Positions 20,270 through 32,102 of a DNA stretch of 64,000 nt are shown piece by piece (the stretch's first letter is position 1; each line of letters starts with the position of its first letter). Made by a program: the position numbers and the translations under genes. A model generated the notes under the pieces. That model worked only from the letters and a program-made list of their open reading frames with translations. It did not search any database and was not told the origin of the DNA. The DNA is from Ephydatia muelleri (taxonomy: Eukaryota > Porifera > Demospongiae > Spongillida > Spongillidae), in NCBI GenBank assembly GCA_013339895.1, contig JABACO010000010.1, positions 5,639,585 through 5,703,584 on the forward strand, given 5' to 3'.

Positions 20270-20760
20270 AGTGTTGGTGTACAGATCCTTCTTCCATGTC
20301 TGGATACCAATCATTACAAATGCCCCATCTGCTCCTTGGTAGTTTAGTCGTATGATAGAAACATTTTAGTTCTTTTTGCAATGACCAAATAGCATTCAAA
20401 ACAGTTCCACATGTCAACAATGCAATGTAATGTAAGGCCTTTGTTCCGCTAAAAGTGAGTATTAATAATTACTAATCATCCAGTGTGTACTATAACCTGG
20501 ATGCACGGTGCAGAAAAGGATTTTTCTAGCAGCTTTTCTAAAGAGGCTAGTGGCAAGTACTATTACTCCCTTGAGAATATACTCTTGTGAATATACTCTC
20601 AAGGGAATAGAGATTCACATGCCACTGAAATTAGCGTTCAGCAACTCAACTGATATGTCTTGTCATAAAGGTACTGTCAACTAGAGATAATTATTTAGCA
20701 GCCAGAGAAATATAAAATCATTATTCCAATGAGCGAAGTGTTTGTAAATAATTGGCATTT
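20270..20760. repeat. Innermost paired block, left side
   Basis: 20,460-20,540 (TATAACCTGGATGCACGGTGCAG...) pairs in reverse with 22,670-22,745, and the TATACTCTCAAGGGA words at 20,590 pair with TATTCTCAAGGGACT at 22,590. This is the innermost pairing I can see and sets the centre of the large inverted repeat near 21.6 kb. Confidence 0.55.
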
Positions 20761-22490
20761 AATCTTAAAATCTTGCTAACAGACTAACATAGCAAAGCAA
20801 GTTGAAAGTAGTCACAGTGTAGCTATTATTTTATGCTCTACTGAATTGTGTGCCATTAGCTATTAATTCAGAATGTTGTAAGAGCAGGATGTACCACCTT
20901 ACTAAATAATGTCATTGAGTGTAGCATGTGCATGAGTGCAGTAATTTTTGGCATAACCTCGCCTTGATTACCAGCCATGATCACAGTTTTAGTAATTGCT
21001 TCACAAAAAAGTTCCAGACCGTCTCACTCTATCTGTGGTTATATTAATTGGTTGTTCAGAAACATCGATCCTTGAAACTGTAAAAAGAGCTCTATTTCAA
21101 ACATCAGGTATTGGAGTGATCTCTGATTACAAATCACGCTCATTGTCCTAGTCAAGTTATTTACACATCAGTTTTTTTTTGTTATCAGTGACACTGGGGA
21201 GTTTGCTCAATTACTACATGTGGGGTGTATTATATCAAGATGATTTACTGGAGGAAATGCTGACGTGTGCACTTAAATTTTTTTTATTTTGCTGTTTAAT
21301 GCTTGGTTCCTTTAATTGAAGGGGCTAGTTAGTACACATTTGGTTTTGATCTGTTTGTTTAAATTTGGTTAGCATACTAAGATTAATATTTATAGGAATT
21401 ATTAACCATCCAGGCTTCAAATTTGCTGTTTTTTTTTTATTTGATTGCCTCATCTTTAGTTACATGTACATGTAGTATCTGATGAATCCAATTGACACAA
21501 AAATATCACATAATCAACTGATTTTAGCATGGTACTACAAAATGCTTCAAACATGTTGCCCTGGTATACGTTTTCTGCTGCAATGTTGCAAGACACATAC
21601 CAGGACACCATTAATTTCAAATACTAACGAAACCACCTTTACAAGAAGAGGTTCTGTAGAATCAAATGACTGTTGGCAGATGCCAGACCATCATGCCAAA
21701 ACTCCACACATTATCAGGTGAAATATATAAGCATTTTGTACAAGCTGGCAACCAAGCAATTGTGTTGGAGACAATGTACATCTACTAAGCAGCCAGAGCC
21801 TTAGCAATGTCTATTGTGCCCAAATGTATTCAAGCAAACCAGCAGTAGATGCAGAACACTCACAGTTATTTATAGATACCCAGACCATGATTTATATACA
21901 GTGTCCTATCTTGTTCTAGTTCCAAGTAATAATTTGCTGGTACTGATAAACAAGATGATGCCAATGCATGTGCAAAGGGTACAAAGATAATATTGATGAT
22001 CAATACATTGAACTATAGATTTATTAAGTTAAAGAGGTGATCCATTATTCCCTGCACAAGAGGCACAAGCTTTCAAAAATTGTACACAACTTGCAATCTC
22101 TATAACTACATTGTCAGTACAGATCAGGTGCACATAACATGTTTGTAAATCTAGGGAACCCACCATCAGGCTGCTCATTCACCTTTATTGAAACCCATTG
22201 TTCGTATTGCTGTGCTCATACACACCAATATGTATGCACAATTCTTATCTGCATAGGTCTTTTGCTGTACCTAAAGGGTTTACACGTGCATTATCCCTTA
22301 AGAGGGCTAGCAGTAGACATGCCATGAGAAAGAGAAGGAACATGTAGCTGGAGATATATACAACTACCATGCAGCTCTAAGAGAATGCTAATGTATACTG
22401 AAAACTATTCAAAATGAATCATTTGTGATATCCAGTGTAAATTTTAAAACAGAGGTCAACCTGCCACAATGGGCAACTAACTGAACATAC
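20760..22490. other. Unpaired centre of the large inverted repeat
   Basis: About 1.7 kb, AT-rich, with poly-T runs and no partner in either arm that I can find. The frame at 21,482-21,721 has no recognisable content. No gene, RNA or mobile element is supported. If the arms arose by inverted duplication, this is the spacer. Confidence 0.45.
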
Positions 22491-23393
22491 ATATGTACTA
22501 ACAAGACAGACGCACTTACAAGCATGGGGGAAACCACTTTTAACAAGTGTCAATTATTTCTAGTCCTGTGACTTGTCAACATATTGTCGTATATTCTCAA
22601 GGGACTAGAAACAATTGACATTGCCACTGAGATTTAGCGTTCAGCATGTTACTCACAACTCAACAGAGATGTCAAACGTTGCTGAATCAATCCTTTACTG
22701 CACCATCTAAGTTATAGTACACGCTGGATAATTACACTTCAAAGACATTGATTATTGATGACTTAAATATATGGTATTTCTTAGGTCTGGAATCCACCAC
22801 CTACAAATTAAAACATACAAGCAGTAACAATTTTCCCACAGTCTACATGTACTTAACAGCATACATTGACTTTCCTCTCCTTCAGTTATGTGTGCGTATG
22901 CAGAGTTACATTAACCTTTTAGTTTATTGAGATATTGTCAATATTGTCAATAGCAGAACAATTGTGGGAAAAGCCATATGGTACATTGCATTGTTGGCAT
23001 GTGGCATTGTTTTGAATGCTATTTGGTCATTGCAAATTATTTCTAACGTACAGAACCACATGTAAACTACCAAGGAGCAGATGGGTATCAAGATACTTTC
23101 CAGACCATGGAAGAAGGATCTGTACAACAATTTCCATTCCAACCCTCCTCCCTTTGGCCATTTGACTGTCTGTTTACTATTGAAATGTTAACAGCAGTTT
23201 GCAGTTATACAGCGTAAGAGAAGTTTTCTTTCATAGGTGTGTGTAGCATCTACACTGTATGTAATAGATCATTAAATAAAGTATTATTTCCTGCATATGT
23301 GCATGGGATTGTTCATACCTACTCCCATTGCGAACTGGCCAGTTGGGGCTGGGCATCTACGTCACATACACCCAACGTAGTTTCAAGTTGCCA

Positions 23394-23965
23394 TTAACTC
23401 TTTGAACGCCAAGTGCGTATATGCATGCATGCACACACACCCATTACTCCATTCATGCATGATTTAGATATTGCGTGCAAAAATGTGTTGATCAGTCACA
23501 ACTTTATGATGCATGCATGTGCTTGCTGCACTTGTAATCTTATAAGTCCATGTACAATGTTTCCTCTCACACTGGCTAAAGAACCCCATTATTCAGATGA
23601 CCTCACTTCATTTCACTAATGCATCACTTCAATACTCCAAGAACAAGAATGCGTAGCCCAGATCAGTGTAGTATATCGTACATGTTCACTCCCCTCCCCC
23701 CACCCCCTCCCCACCAACCTTTTGCCAGTTCGTATTATGGGTTATTGCAACAAAAGGTGCCAGCGGGTTATAATAGACACACAACCACATATTTGTATGA
23801 CTATGGGGTTACATGCATGTCAGTATTGTACTTGCATGCATCTACAATGGTATTCAAAGTGATTTTGATCAACACAACATAACACACAGCACTGCATGAA
23901 TGGTGAGGCAGATAATTCTCGCATGTATGTATACATGTATATGCACTTGGCGTTCAAAGAGTTAA
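23394..23965. mobile_element. MITE at a duplicated TTAA (piggyBac-like)
   Basis: A 564-base insert starts CTCTTTGAACGCCAAGTGC and ends in the exact reverse complement of those 19 bases, flanked on both sides by TTAA. Homologous DNA without the insert (41,891-41,902, in the LINE-like element) reads CCATTAAATGG, the two flanks joined with a single TTAA. A TTAA target duplication is the hallmark of piggyBac. No transposase is present, so it is non-autonomous. Unit B lacks it. Confidence 0.8.
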
Positions 23966-24059
23966 ATGGTAGCTCAGCTAGACATCCTTATATGTGTCCT
24001 GATTCCATGCTGCATCCCCTATAAGTTGATGCAAACAGAGGGAATTATGGTCTGGTAGA

Positions 24060-24560
24060 ATGTGCTATCACATCATCACATCTGTTACCGAAGTGCCCAG
24101 AGGGATGAAATTTTGCCATCCATTCCATATGCACCAGCATGTATCCATGGGTTAGATTATACATGTAGAAGCACTTTAATTTGAATCATAGCAGCTCTTG
24201 TTAGTTATCTCTGTAGTTCCTGGTACTAACCACAATTCTAGTCTGGGTTCAGATGGCTGCTTAATTCCAGCCATCTGGTCTCTGAGACCAGACAACCACA
24301 ATTCTAATTTTTGTTGAATGACTAGTGGTAAACAAAAGTGCATATCTGCATGTGAATATAGTTTGGATATTGATTATGACCTTCTTGGCGCCCATTTGCT
24401 GAGCAATGCAATTGAAATCATGAGGCTGCTAGCTATTCATGCTTTATGGAAATCCTTTAAAGGCAAGGCAAGTGACATCCTGCTTGGTAATGAATGCATG
24501 GATTGAACATGCAAATGTAGGGCTGCGTACTTGCTCATTGTAATTTACACATTTATTTTG
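24060..24560 (+). pseudogene. Decayed shared coding-like fragments in unit A
   Basis: Plus-strand DLLGAHLLSNAIEIMRLLAI then HALWKSFKGKASDILLGNEC at 24,380-24,505 matches the minus frame at 19,366. The minus strand at 24,060-24,210 holds a broken copy of the MLVHMEW fragment. Repeated occurrence hints at an old gene or mobile element, but no copy is intact. Confidence 0.35.
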
Positions 24561-25416
24561 GCAGCAAAAGATACTTTCCGCAGTTTAAAGGGATAATGCA
24601 GCTTTCTAATGATTGCACAGTCACATGTCTACAGGGATGTAAGGATAAGAGAGCTTCTAGAGACATTGCATACATTAAACCAAAACTCTACCATTGCAAT
24701 TGTTATGCAAGTGACCTTTAAATTCATTCACATTGTGCATTATACAACACATTGGAAATCTATGGAGATTTATGATCACCTAACTCCTCTTTCTCATGGC
24801 ATGTCTACTGCTAGCCCTCTTAAGGGATCATGCACGTTTAAACTCCTTAGATAGTACGGTGGGAAATGAGCCCGAAGTAATAGGCTCATGGGTTGTTAGA
24901 ACATGTGGGGGCTGTCATGGGTACTCGTGGTCACCTTCCACCTCAGCTGTATACAGTGTAACTTCCCATGGTAATCTGCACAGTTTCCATCACCCTCTCC
25001 TGCCTCAGCACTGTATGTGCTGATCAGCCTTCTGGCTATGTCAGTATTACTCTCTGTTAGCCATCATCCTGCAGTTTGTCACCAGTGCCTACAGAATCGG
25101 AAAGGACAGTCCTAATGCATATCGCATTTGAAAATCTTTATCACACTTTGCTCAATCAATACCATACACCTGAACGTCAGGCTGCTACTGTGTGTTTAAC
25201 AAATGGGCATAGCACTGATATAGAGCAAGAGTACTAAATAAATGTTTTCAGTGTGTTTGCACATGTGACAGATTATTAAACGTTAAAACTGGACTTTCTT
25301 GCTATAGTTCTGAATCAATTGAGTCACACATCGTAAACCTGTAGATATATGTAACCCCTTAGCTGTACACACATGTACTCACCAGTCCACTGCTTGACTT
25401 TGAATCAACTTAAAGG

Positions 25417-25640
25417 TCAGCTACAAAGCCAAATCTTGGGAGATGCAAATTCATACCTGGCACTTTGACAGTGACAGCACATTCCACACAGACTACAATA
25501 ACAGTTCACATCTCCCCCTTGTTTGCATGAGCTAGCATGATGTCCTAAGGGATGCAGCATGGAATCAGACATATATAAGGATCCAAAAAACATGGAAATG
25601 GCTTGATGTGGTGTTACTGGAAAGTTCAGAATTCCCACAT
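25417..25640 (-). pseudogene. LINE-like C-terminal zinc-finger remnant, unit A
   Basis: Reads MLHPLGHHASSCKQGGDVNC. The element at 41.9 kb has HSLDQFGHHALSCKNGPDVV. The GHHA-SCK core, the Cys/His spacing and the upstream AI..(F/W)(F/L)G words agree. A similar fragment in unit B is at 28,880-28,990. Confidence 0.5.
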
Positions 25641-27126
25641 GTGACTTCGTTTATTCCCAGAGATTTATTGCTTTTCTGTTTACACCTTACATGTACTCCT
25701 ATTCTTATAAAGAGACCTTCTATGGTCACAAAGAGCCTTAGTTATTAAAAAAGCTTTGCCCTGTGCTTCTCCTACTCCAAGTGGCTAATGCTGCTTGTTA
25801 AGTATGTTCATTTGTCTGGGTTTGGTTATGAATCATTTCCCATCTTTCTAGTTAAGAAGATTTAATAACTCTCTTTGTTTTGTTTTTGTTCACTGCTGGA
25901 GCAAAGGCGTTGTCATCGAAATGAAATTATTATCAGTTTTGTAACCTATTCAATGACTGCCAATTATAGCACACCTCCGCCATTCACTCACCATAACAGC
26001 GGTCAGCTGTCCTTCTCTTAGTGTCTATAATAGGTTTGCACACAGACACAAACCAGTTCAGGCTGCCGTTTAACGGTGGATCAGTTTAGAAACGAACTTC
26101 AAGAGACTTCAATTTTCTCGATGTCCATGCTAGTACAGTGTACATGCACACAAGGGGGAGGTACCATGAATTGCTATTATAGGCTATCATAGAATATGTT
26201 TATTGAATCACATTGTTTGGCACCTGAAGTAGGTAAATATACCTTGCTACAGATCATTGCCAAGATGTGCAAAAATAAATGTGTGTGAAGTGAGCATTCT
26301 CTATGCCAATAACCTGGTCATCCAAGGTAGTTTAGACCCCTCACCCTATCCTCACCTCTATTCTACCCTCCCCTCTGTACACTAACCTCCACTATATACA
26401 TCCTTTTGATGTCATACAGTGGAGGTGATTGGAGTACAAGGAGATGAGGTTTAGTTGTTCAAACGTATTCTGAAAAGGAAACTTGTGTTTCAGACGTATC
26501 TACTAGTTTGCTGCACTTGCCATAATGTTACCACATTGTATTTTTGGCATGTGGCATTGTTTTGAATGCAATTTGGTTATTGCAAAACCAATACAAAAAT
26601 GTATCTAACATACATGTACAGAAAAAACTACCAAGGAAGAGATGAGGCATTTTTAGTGTTTGATATCACAAGATAGATGTGTTTGATCTTTCCAGACATG
26701 GAAGACTAATTTGTACACAACCCCCCATGCCAACCCTCTCTTGGTTCAATAGAGGTGTGCTCTAGATGCTAGGGGTCTCCATCCCGAACTTATATGTGTA
26801 AACTGTTACAGTTTATCCTAGATGGTGCGCAAACTGTCTGTTTACTATTAACATATTAACAGCAGTATCTATGTTTGCTTTTACAGCGTAAGGGGAGTTT
26901 TCTTTCAGAGGTGTGTGTAGTATAGTATCTCTAGATGTATGTTATGGATCATTACATAAAGTATTATTTCCTACATGTGTTTATGGGATTGTCCGTACCT
27001 ACTCCCATTATGAACTGGGTTAGTGGAGAGGATTATTGCATGTGTGGACTGCTCATTTTGTTTCCTCTAATAAGGTTTCTCATTTGTCTACTATGGGACT
27101 TGGTGAGATAATCCATTCCATAATTA

Positions 27127-27351
27127 TTACCCCTCCTCATCACAGCTGTCAGCTGTTTCCTCGGAGGTCTGGGCATCTACATCACATAGAGCCAAAGTAG
27201 ATTCAAGCTGGTATAATGTGCTATCACATCTGTTACCAAAGTGCCCAGAGGGATGAAATTGTGCCATCCATTCCATATGCACCAGCATGTATCCATGGGT
27301 TAGATTATATAAGCAGTTTAATTTGATTTCATAGCAGCTCTTGTTAGACAT
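27127..27351 (-). CDS. Conserved ORF fragment YNLTHGYMLVHMEW, copy 2
   Basis: The most open of three versions: MSNKSCYEIKLNC, YNLTHGYMLVHMEWMAQFHP, SGHFGNRCDSTLYQ, then an acidic tail DAQTSEETADSCDEEG. Copies are at 19,557 (plus) and 24,060 (minus). Persistence of the peptide across diverged copies suggests it was once coding. I do not recognise the family. Confidence 0.35.
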   Translation of the reverse strand: MSNKSCYEIKLNCLYNLTHGYMLVHMEWMAQFHPSGHFGNRCDSTLYQLESTLALCDVDAQTSEETADSCDEEG

Positions 27352-27899
27352 TTCTGCAGTTCATGGCACCAACCACAATTCTAGTCTGGATTCAGATGGT
27401 TGCTTAATACCACAAAAGTGCATATCTGCATGTGAATTTAGTTTAGAAATTGATTATGACCTTCTTGGTGCCCATTTGCTGAGCAAATGCAATTGAAATG
27501 ATTAGGCTGCTATCTATTCATGCTTTATGGAAATCCTACCTGTAACTGCAAGGCAAGCAACATCCTGCAAATGCATGCATTGAACACGCAAAAGCAGGGC
27601 TGTCATTGCATTATTTTTGATTGCAAAAGGCACCTTCCAGCAGTTCAAAGAGATAATGCAGCTTTACAATGAATCTGACCTCAAAGTTGATTGCAAAGCC
27701 ACATGTCTACAGAGATGTAAGGATAAGAGAGCTTCTAGAGACATTGCATGCATTAAACCAGAACTCTACCATTGCAATTCTTATGCAAGTGAGCTTTAAA
27801 TTCATTCACGTTGTGCATTATACAATACATGGAACTTTGTTATTTAGTGCTCAAACATTTATTAGGTCCAAGTCCACTCCACAAAGGTGGAGACATCTG

Positions 27900-28375
27900 A
27901 GAGCTGCTATGATGGTTTTAGTGGCGGCTTTTGCAATTAATGTGTGATGCGATAGTTATGGTGGTGTTTGCGAGATGTGCTGTGGTGATGACAGCAGGAG
28001 AGATGATTGGGAATGTAGTTCTATGAAGATTACTGCTTTGATTTGACATAAAAAATATGCACTTAGGTCAGGAAAGCTCAAGTTTCCCTGTTATTGATCT
28101 TGCTACAATTGGACCATGTCACCAGATGCTGAGGACGTTAAAGGCAAGAAATGAGCCGTGCTGTATGTCATGAATGTTCTATGCTCGAAGAGAAGGAAAA
28201 TATCCTCTTATTATGAAGATATTTTTGTGTTGTACGCTTTCCCGCTTGTACCACAGAATTGAAATACCTTTCTAATCATCTCTCCGCTATTATCACCACG
28301 GCAAGTCACCAGAACCACCTCCACACTTACTTCAGTGAAGGCTGCCACTAAAACCACCATAGCAGCTCTCAGATA
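27900..28375. repeat. Local inverted repeat around 28.15 kb
   Basis: ATGATGGTTTTAGTGGCGGC at about 27,910 and the reverse GCTGCCACTAAAACCACCAT at about 28,347, with paired AGCAGGAGAGATGATTGGGA and AATCATCTCTCCGCTATTA words. It is a fold of roughly 110-base arms inside unit B. The left arm holds one equivalent at 18,831-18,905. Confidence 0.55.
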
Positions 28376-28879
28376 TCTTCACGTTGATGGAGAGGTCTTG
28401 GACTTCCCAGTAAACCTATACATCTCTCCATAGATGAGGGAGATTTATGATCACCTAACTCCTATAGTAGAGGGAAATAATGGGTTCATGGGTTGTTAGA
28501 ACATGTGGGGGCTGTCATGGGTACTTGTGGTCACCTTCCACCTCAGCTGTACCTTTCCATGGCAATGTGCACAGTTTACATCACCCTCTCCTGCCTCAGC
28601 ACTGTATGTGCTGATCAGCCTTCTGGCCATCCTCAGTCAGTAGCACTCTCTGTTAGCCATCATCCACTGTATCACCAGTAGGCCTACAGAATTGTCATAA
28701 TGCATATTAAACTTTATCACACTTGCTCAATGAATATTACCAAAATTATATTATGACACGTAAACCTAAACATCAAGCTGCTTCTGTGCATTAAACAAAT
28801 GGGCATAGTGGATTATTGCTAGAGTTGCTAATCTACACCTGGCACTTTGACAATGACAGCACATTCCACACAGACTACA

Positions 28880-28990
28880 ATAACAGTTCACACCTCCCCC
28901 TTGTTTGCATGAGCTAGCATGATGTCTTAAAAGGAATGGAATCAGGACATGTATAAAGATCCATCTCAGGTGTCTAGCTGAGCCACCATT
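28880..28990 (-). pseudogene. LINE-like C-terminal zinc-finger remnant, unit B
   Basis: Reads RHHASSCKQGGGVNCYCSLC, the unit-B version of the fragment at 25,417, more decayed. It confirms that the remnant was present before the 3.6-kb unit was duplicated. Confidence 0.45.
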
Positions 28991-30239
28991 GGACCCAGAC
29001 CTTCTGAGAGCACAACTGACAGCTGTGGTGAGGAGTGATGAATGGAGATGTACAGTGTCTGCCATGGAGGGTGTACAGGTACTAAAACGGGCATGACACG
29101 TGATCTAGTTTTGAGTAAGTGATTTTTTTTAATCTGTGAAAAATTATGGGGACCAAAGTGATGGCTTGATACGAATGTTAGACATTTCCACAGGTAACCT
29201 TGACTATGCCCAAGGTGTATTGACTGCACATCATGGCCAGACAAATAGAGAAAGCACATACAAAATTATATAGACTTCAAGTTGCTTTGTTATGTAAATA
29301 TTGTGTTCTATCTTCACCTTGCTAAGGGTACTCCACCATCCCTCTTTTCCAAGGTGTTGAAGCTTTTCTGCTTTGCAGTGGACATATGTTGACACCTAAG
29401 TCCTATTCTTATATGAAAACGTCTTCTATGACCACAATGAGCCTCAGTAATACTTTGGCCTGTGCATCTCATACTCCAAATGGTTATTGCTGCTTGTATG
29501 TTGATCCATCTGGGTTTGGCCATCAATCTTACTAATTATAAAGATTCAATAACTCTCATTCCATGTTCCCCCCCCCCCTGGCTGCTGGAGCAAAGACATT
29601 GTGCTTAAAGCAAGATGATAATCAGTTCTACAACCACTTCCATGGCTGCTAATTAAAGCACACCTCCACCCTTTACAGCTGTCAGTTGTCCTCTCAGTGT
29701 CTATTAGGTTTCCACACAGACACAAACCAGTTCAAGTTGGCTTCTATAATGGTGGCTCAATTAGACACAAACTTCAAGAGACTACAATGTTCTCCGTGTG
29801 TTCTGGTTCCATACTAGTGTGGAGATACCATGAATTTTTATTTTAGGCTACTGTAGAATATCCTTAATGAATCACATAGGTAAAATAACTATTTGTGCCA
29901 AGTGAGCATTCTATGCCAATATCAGCTGTCATCCAAGGTACCCAGCCTATCCTAACCTCTGCTCTAAGTTTGGCACATGTTATCTTTATAGGTACACCTG
30001 AACTCGATCATGGATATATTGATTCAAACAGATTTAAGACACACAGCCATGAAGCACTCTACACACAAAAAGGGAAGCACCAATCATGTGTCCAATCATT
30101 AATTATACTACATGTGTCATTGCTGATGTTACCCTCACCTCTGTACACTCACCACTGTACTCTCACCTCCACGGTGTGACAGGGTGACGAGGTTACACTG
30201 ATCGAATATATTCTAGTTTGCAGTGCCATATGTCACCAC

Positions 30240-30890
30240 ATTATACACATTTGACTCTGTCTATACCTGTGCAGTGCATGTAGGTGTGATGTCATGGCCA
30301 TGCTGAAATTCTCAAAAGCGCAACTAAGTGTGATAAGCTTACAGCCGCTAGTTTCTCCATACCTACATGGTCTCTCACTGATATTTCACACAACTTCATT
30401 CTTTGCACATCATACAACTATTCATGTCACCAATGAAATCCACCATGTACAGTATACGAAGTATTAATGGCAATTAACGTACTTTCTCTTGTCTACCTTC
30501 AGTGAGTGAGATGTCCATGCAAGACTGGAGGGTAAACATTGTGGAGTGCTCAGTATATTTGTAGTGCAGACACAGTTTCAAAATTGCTGCGCTCATTCAC
30601 GATCAGCCTGTACCAGCAATTGTCTAATGAAATTGAGAAGGTGTTGTGTCAAATACATGTGTAAGGACTGGTGCCAGATTCCCAGACCATCAAGCCAAAA
30701 CATTGTCAGGTGATACATATAGGTATACACACGTGACATTCAAGGACCATCATCTTTCTTGAAGCCCTTGTTGATAGCATATGATTCTGATCCTACTCTA
30801 AAGTAACCATGGTACAAGTATGATGTAATGGCCTGGCACAAAAATAACTCACCAGTACTTTTCTTTTTGGAGACTCCAAATGAATTTAAT
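30240..30890. other. Unassigned right-arm DNA
   Basis: No partner in the left arm and no recognised gene, repeat or RNA. The left arm is likewise unpaired at the equivalent place (16.7-18.8 kb). Confidence 0.35.
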
Positions 30891-31049
30891 ACATGCCCCG
30901 GCTCATGCCATCGATATACATGTATTTTCCTATGCTGAGAGTGCAACAAACGGGCACAGAGGAGGAGCGCTTGGGAGAAAATAACGTGCCGCATTAGCGC
31001 TTGCCTTCCAGACTTGTCGTCTTACGTCCTCGCGAAAGTGAAATCCAAG

Positions 31050-31076
31050 AGTGCTGTGCAGAGCGGTCGGTACGCC

Positions 31077-31114
<38 letters not shown>

Positions 31115-31244
31115 TTTTTGGGGGGGTTTGTAAGGGGGAGATTATCTGATATTAATAGTACCGAACACAAATTACGCCCACGGGCCGTAAATTCTGGTAT
31201 ACGGTTAAGAATATGTCAGACTGCTGACCGAGATTGGCTACAAT
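31050..31244. mobile_element. Right-only insert with a 34-base C run
   Basis: The left arm has CCAAG-TAAGAC-GGATACTTCG; the right arm has about 195 bases between CCAAG and GGATACTTCG. The insert begins AGTGCTGTGCAGAGCGGTCGG, then C(34) at 31,078-31,111, then TCCTTTTTGGGGGGG. It could be a small SINE-like insertion. No target duplication is clear, and the C run may be an assembly or cloning artefact. Confidence 0.4.
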
Positions 31245-31419
31245 GGATACTTCGACTCGTACGTCTGTGTCAGGTAACCTTGATAGATGGGGGAACTGTA
31301 TGGGAACGCGCCTCTTGGTTTTGATACGTTTTTAAAGATTGAACAATGTTGATGCAGCTGTCATCCAATGATTGCAGCGATCGCAGACTTCTCGATCCCT
31401 TACTTTGCCATGTCAGCAT

Positions 31420-31568
<149 letters not shown>

Positions 31569-31784
31569 CGCACGCGCGCATGTGTCACTGTGTCTTCAGT
31601 CTTGGTTTGACCATAGCTATAAGTATTAACATCTATGGTTGGACCAGAGAGAGTGATTGAAAACAAATCAGTGAGCCATGGATTTCTATACATTCTACGT
31701 GGACAATCCGCAATGATGCTAGTTGGGCATAGCCCGATCTTCGCATTTTGGCTGAAGGTCGGGTATCAAGCTTATACCAAGATT

Positions 31785-32100
31785 TGTACCCACCTGTGGC
31801 TACTCGCTATCGGATGGGTACAAATATAATTATTAAAACGCGCGAAGGTCGGACTACGCCCAGCTACAAATGACGACTATCGGGTGAGTGGGCTCGATAC
31901 TACATGTAGCTAGTGCGCTGATCGTTTCTTGGTGAGTTCGTGTTGAATTATGAATATCTAATTGTCATAAGCTACCTTATAACGTTAGCTGTGAGGAGTT
32001 AACGTCGTTTGCGTCTGCAAAAAGGGACTAGTCGTGACCCATTTCCCGTTTCTTTTACATGGTATGAGTTTTTAGGTTGCTTGTAACGTTTATTTACTAC
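31785..32100. repeat. Well-conserved non-coding block, right copy
   Basis: Reversed partner of 13,150-13,520. Conservation here is visibly better than in most intron-like parts of the arms, with only scattered changes. No frame is supported. Confidence 0.45.
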
Positions 32101-32102
32101 AA

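Larger units (their letters stand above)
18830..20270 (-). repeat. Inner left arm, partner of both 3.6-kb right-arm units
   Basis: It matches both 23,000-24,560 and 26,600-28,380 in reverse. Examples: AGTTTACACATTT at about 20,190, the CATAATGGGAGTAGGTA words at about 19,980, CTTCTTGGTGCCCATTTGCT at about 19,360 (reversed), and the ATGATGGTTTTAGTGGCAGCC words at 18,831. Minus-strand frames such as LLSNAIEIIRCCLFMLLWKS and LYNESYLKVDCTATCLQGCK persist across copies but are broken by stops. Confidence 0.6.
22970..26520. repeat. 3.6-kb tandem duplication, unit A
   Basis: Ordered matches to unit B at near-constant spacing: GGCATGTGGCATTGTTTTGA (22,993 and 26,548), CAGCGTAAG..AGTTTTCTTTC (23,211 and 26,885), GGGTTGTTAGAACATGTGGG (24,890 and 28,489), GACAGCACATTCCACACAGA (25,472 and 28,855), AACTTCAAGAGACT (26,095 and 29,770). 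Unit A carries an extra 0.57-kb MITE at 23,394. Copies differ by many substitutions and gaps, so the duplication is not recent. Confidence 0.75.
26530..30240. repeat. 3.6-kb tandem duplication, unit B
   Basis: The second unit, in direct orientation to unit A. It also pairs in reverse with the left arm (18,830-20,270). The left arm has only one copy, so the tandem step happened on the right arm or one copy was lost on the left. A C-run at 29,571-29,579 and many indels mark decay. No intact gene is seen. Confidence 0.7.
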
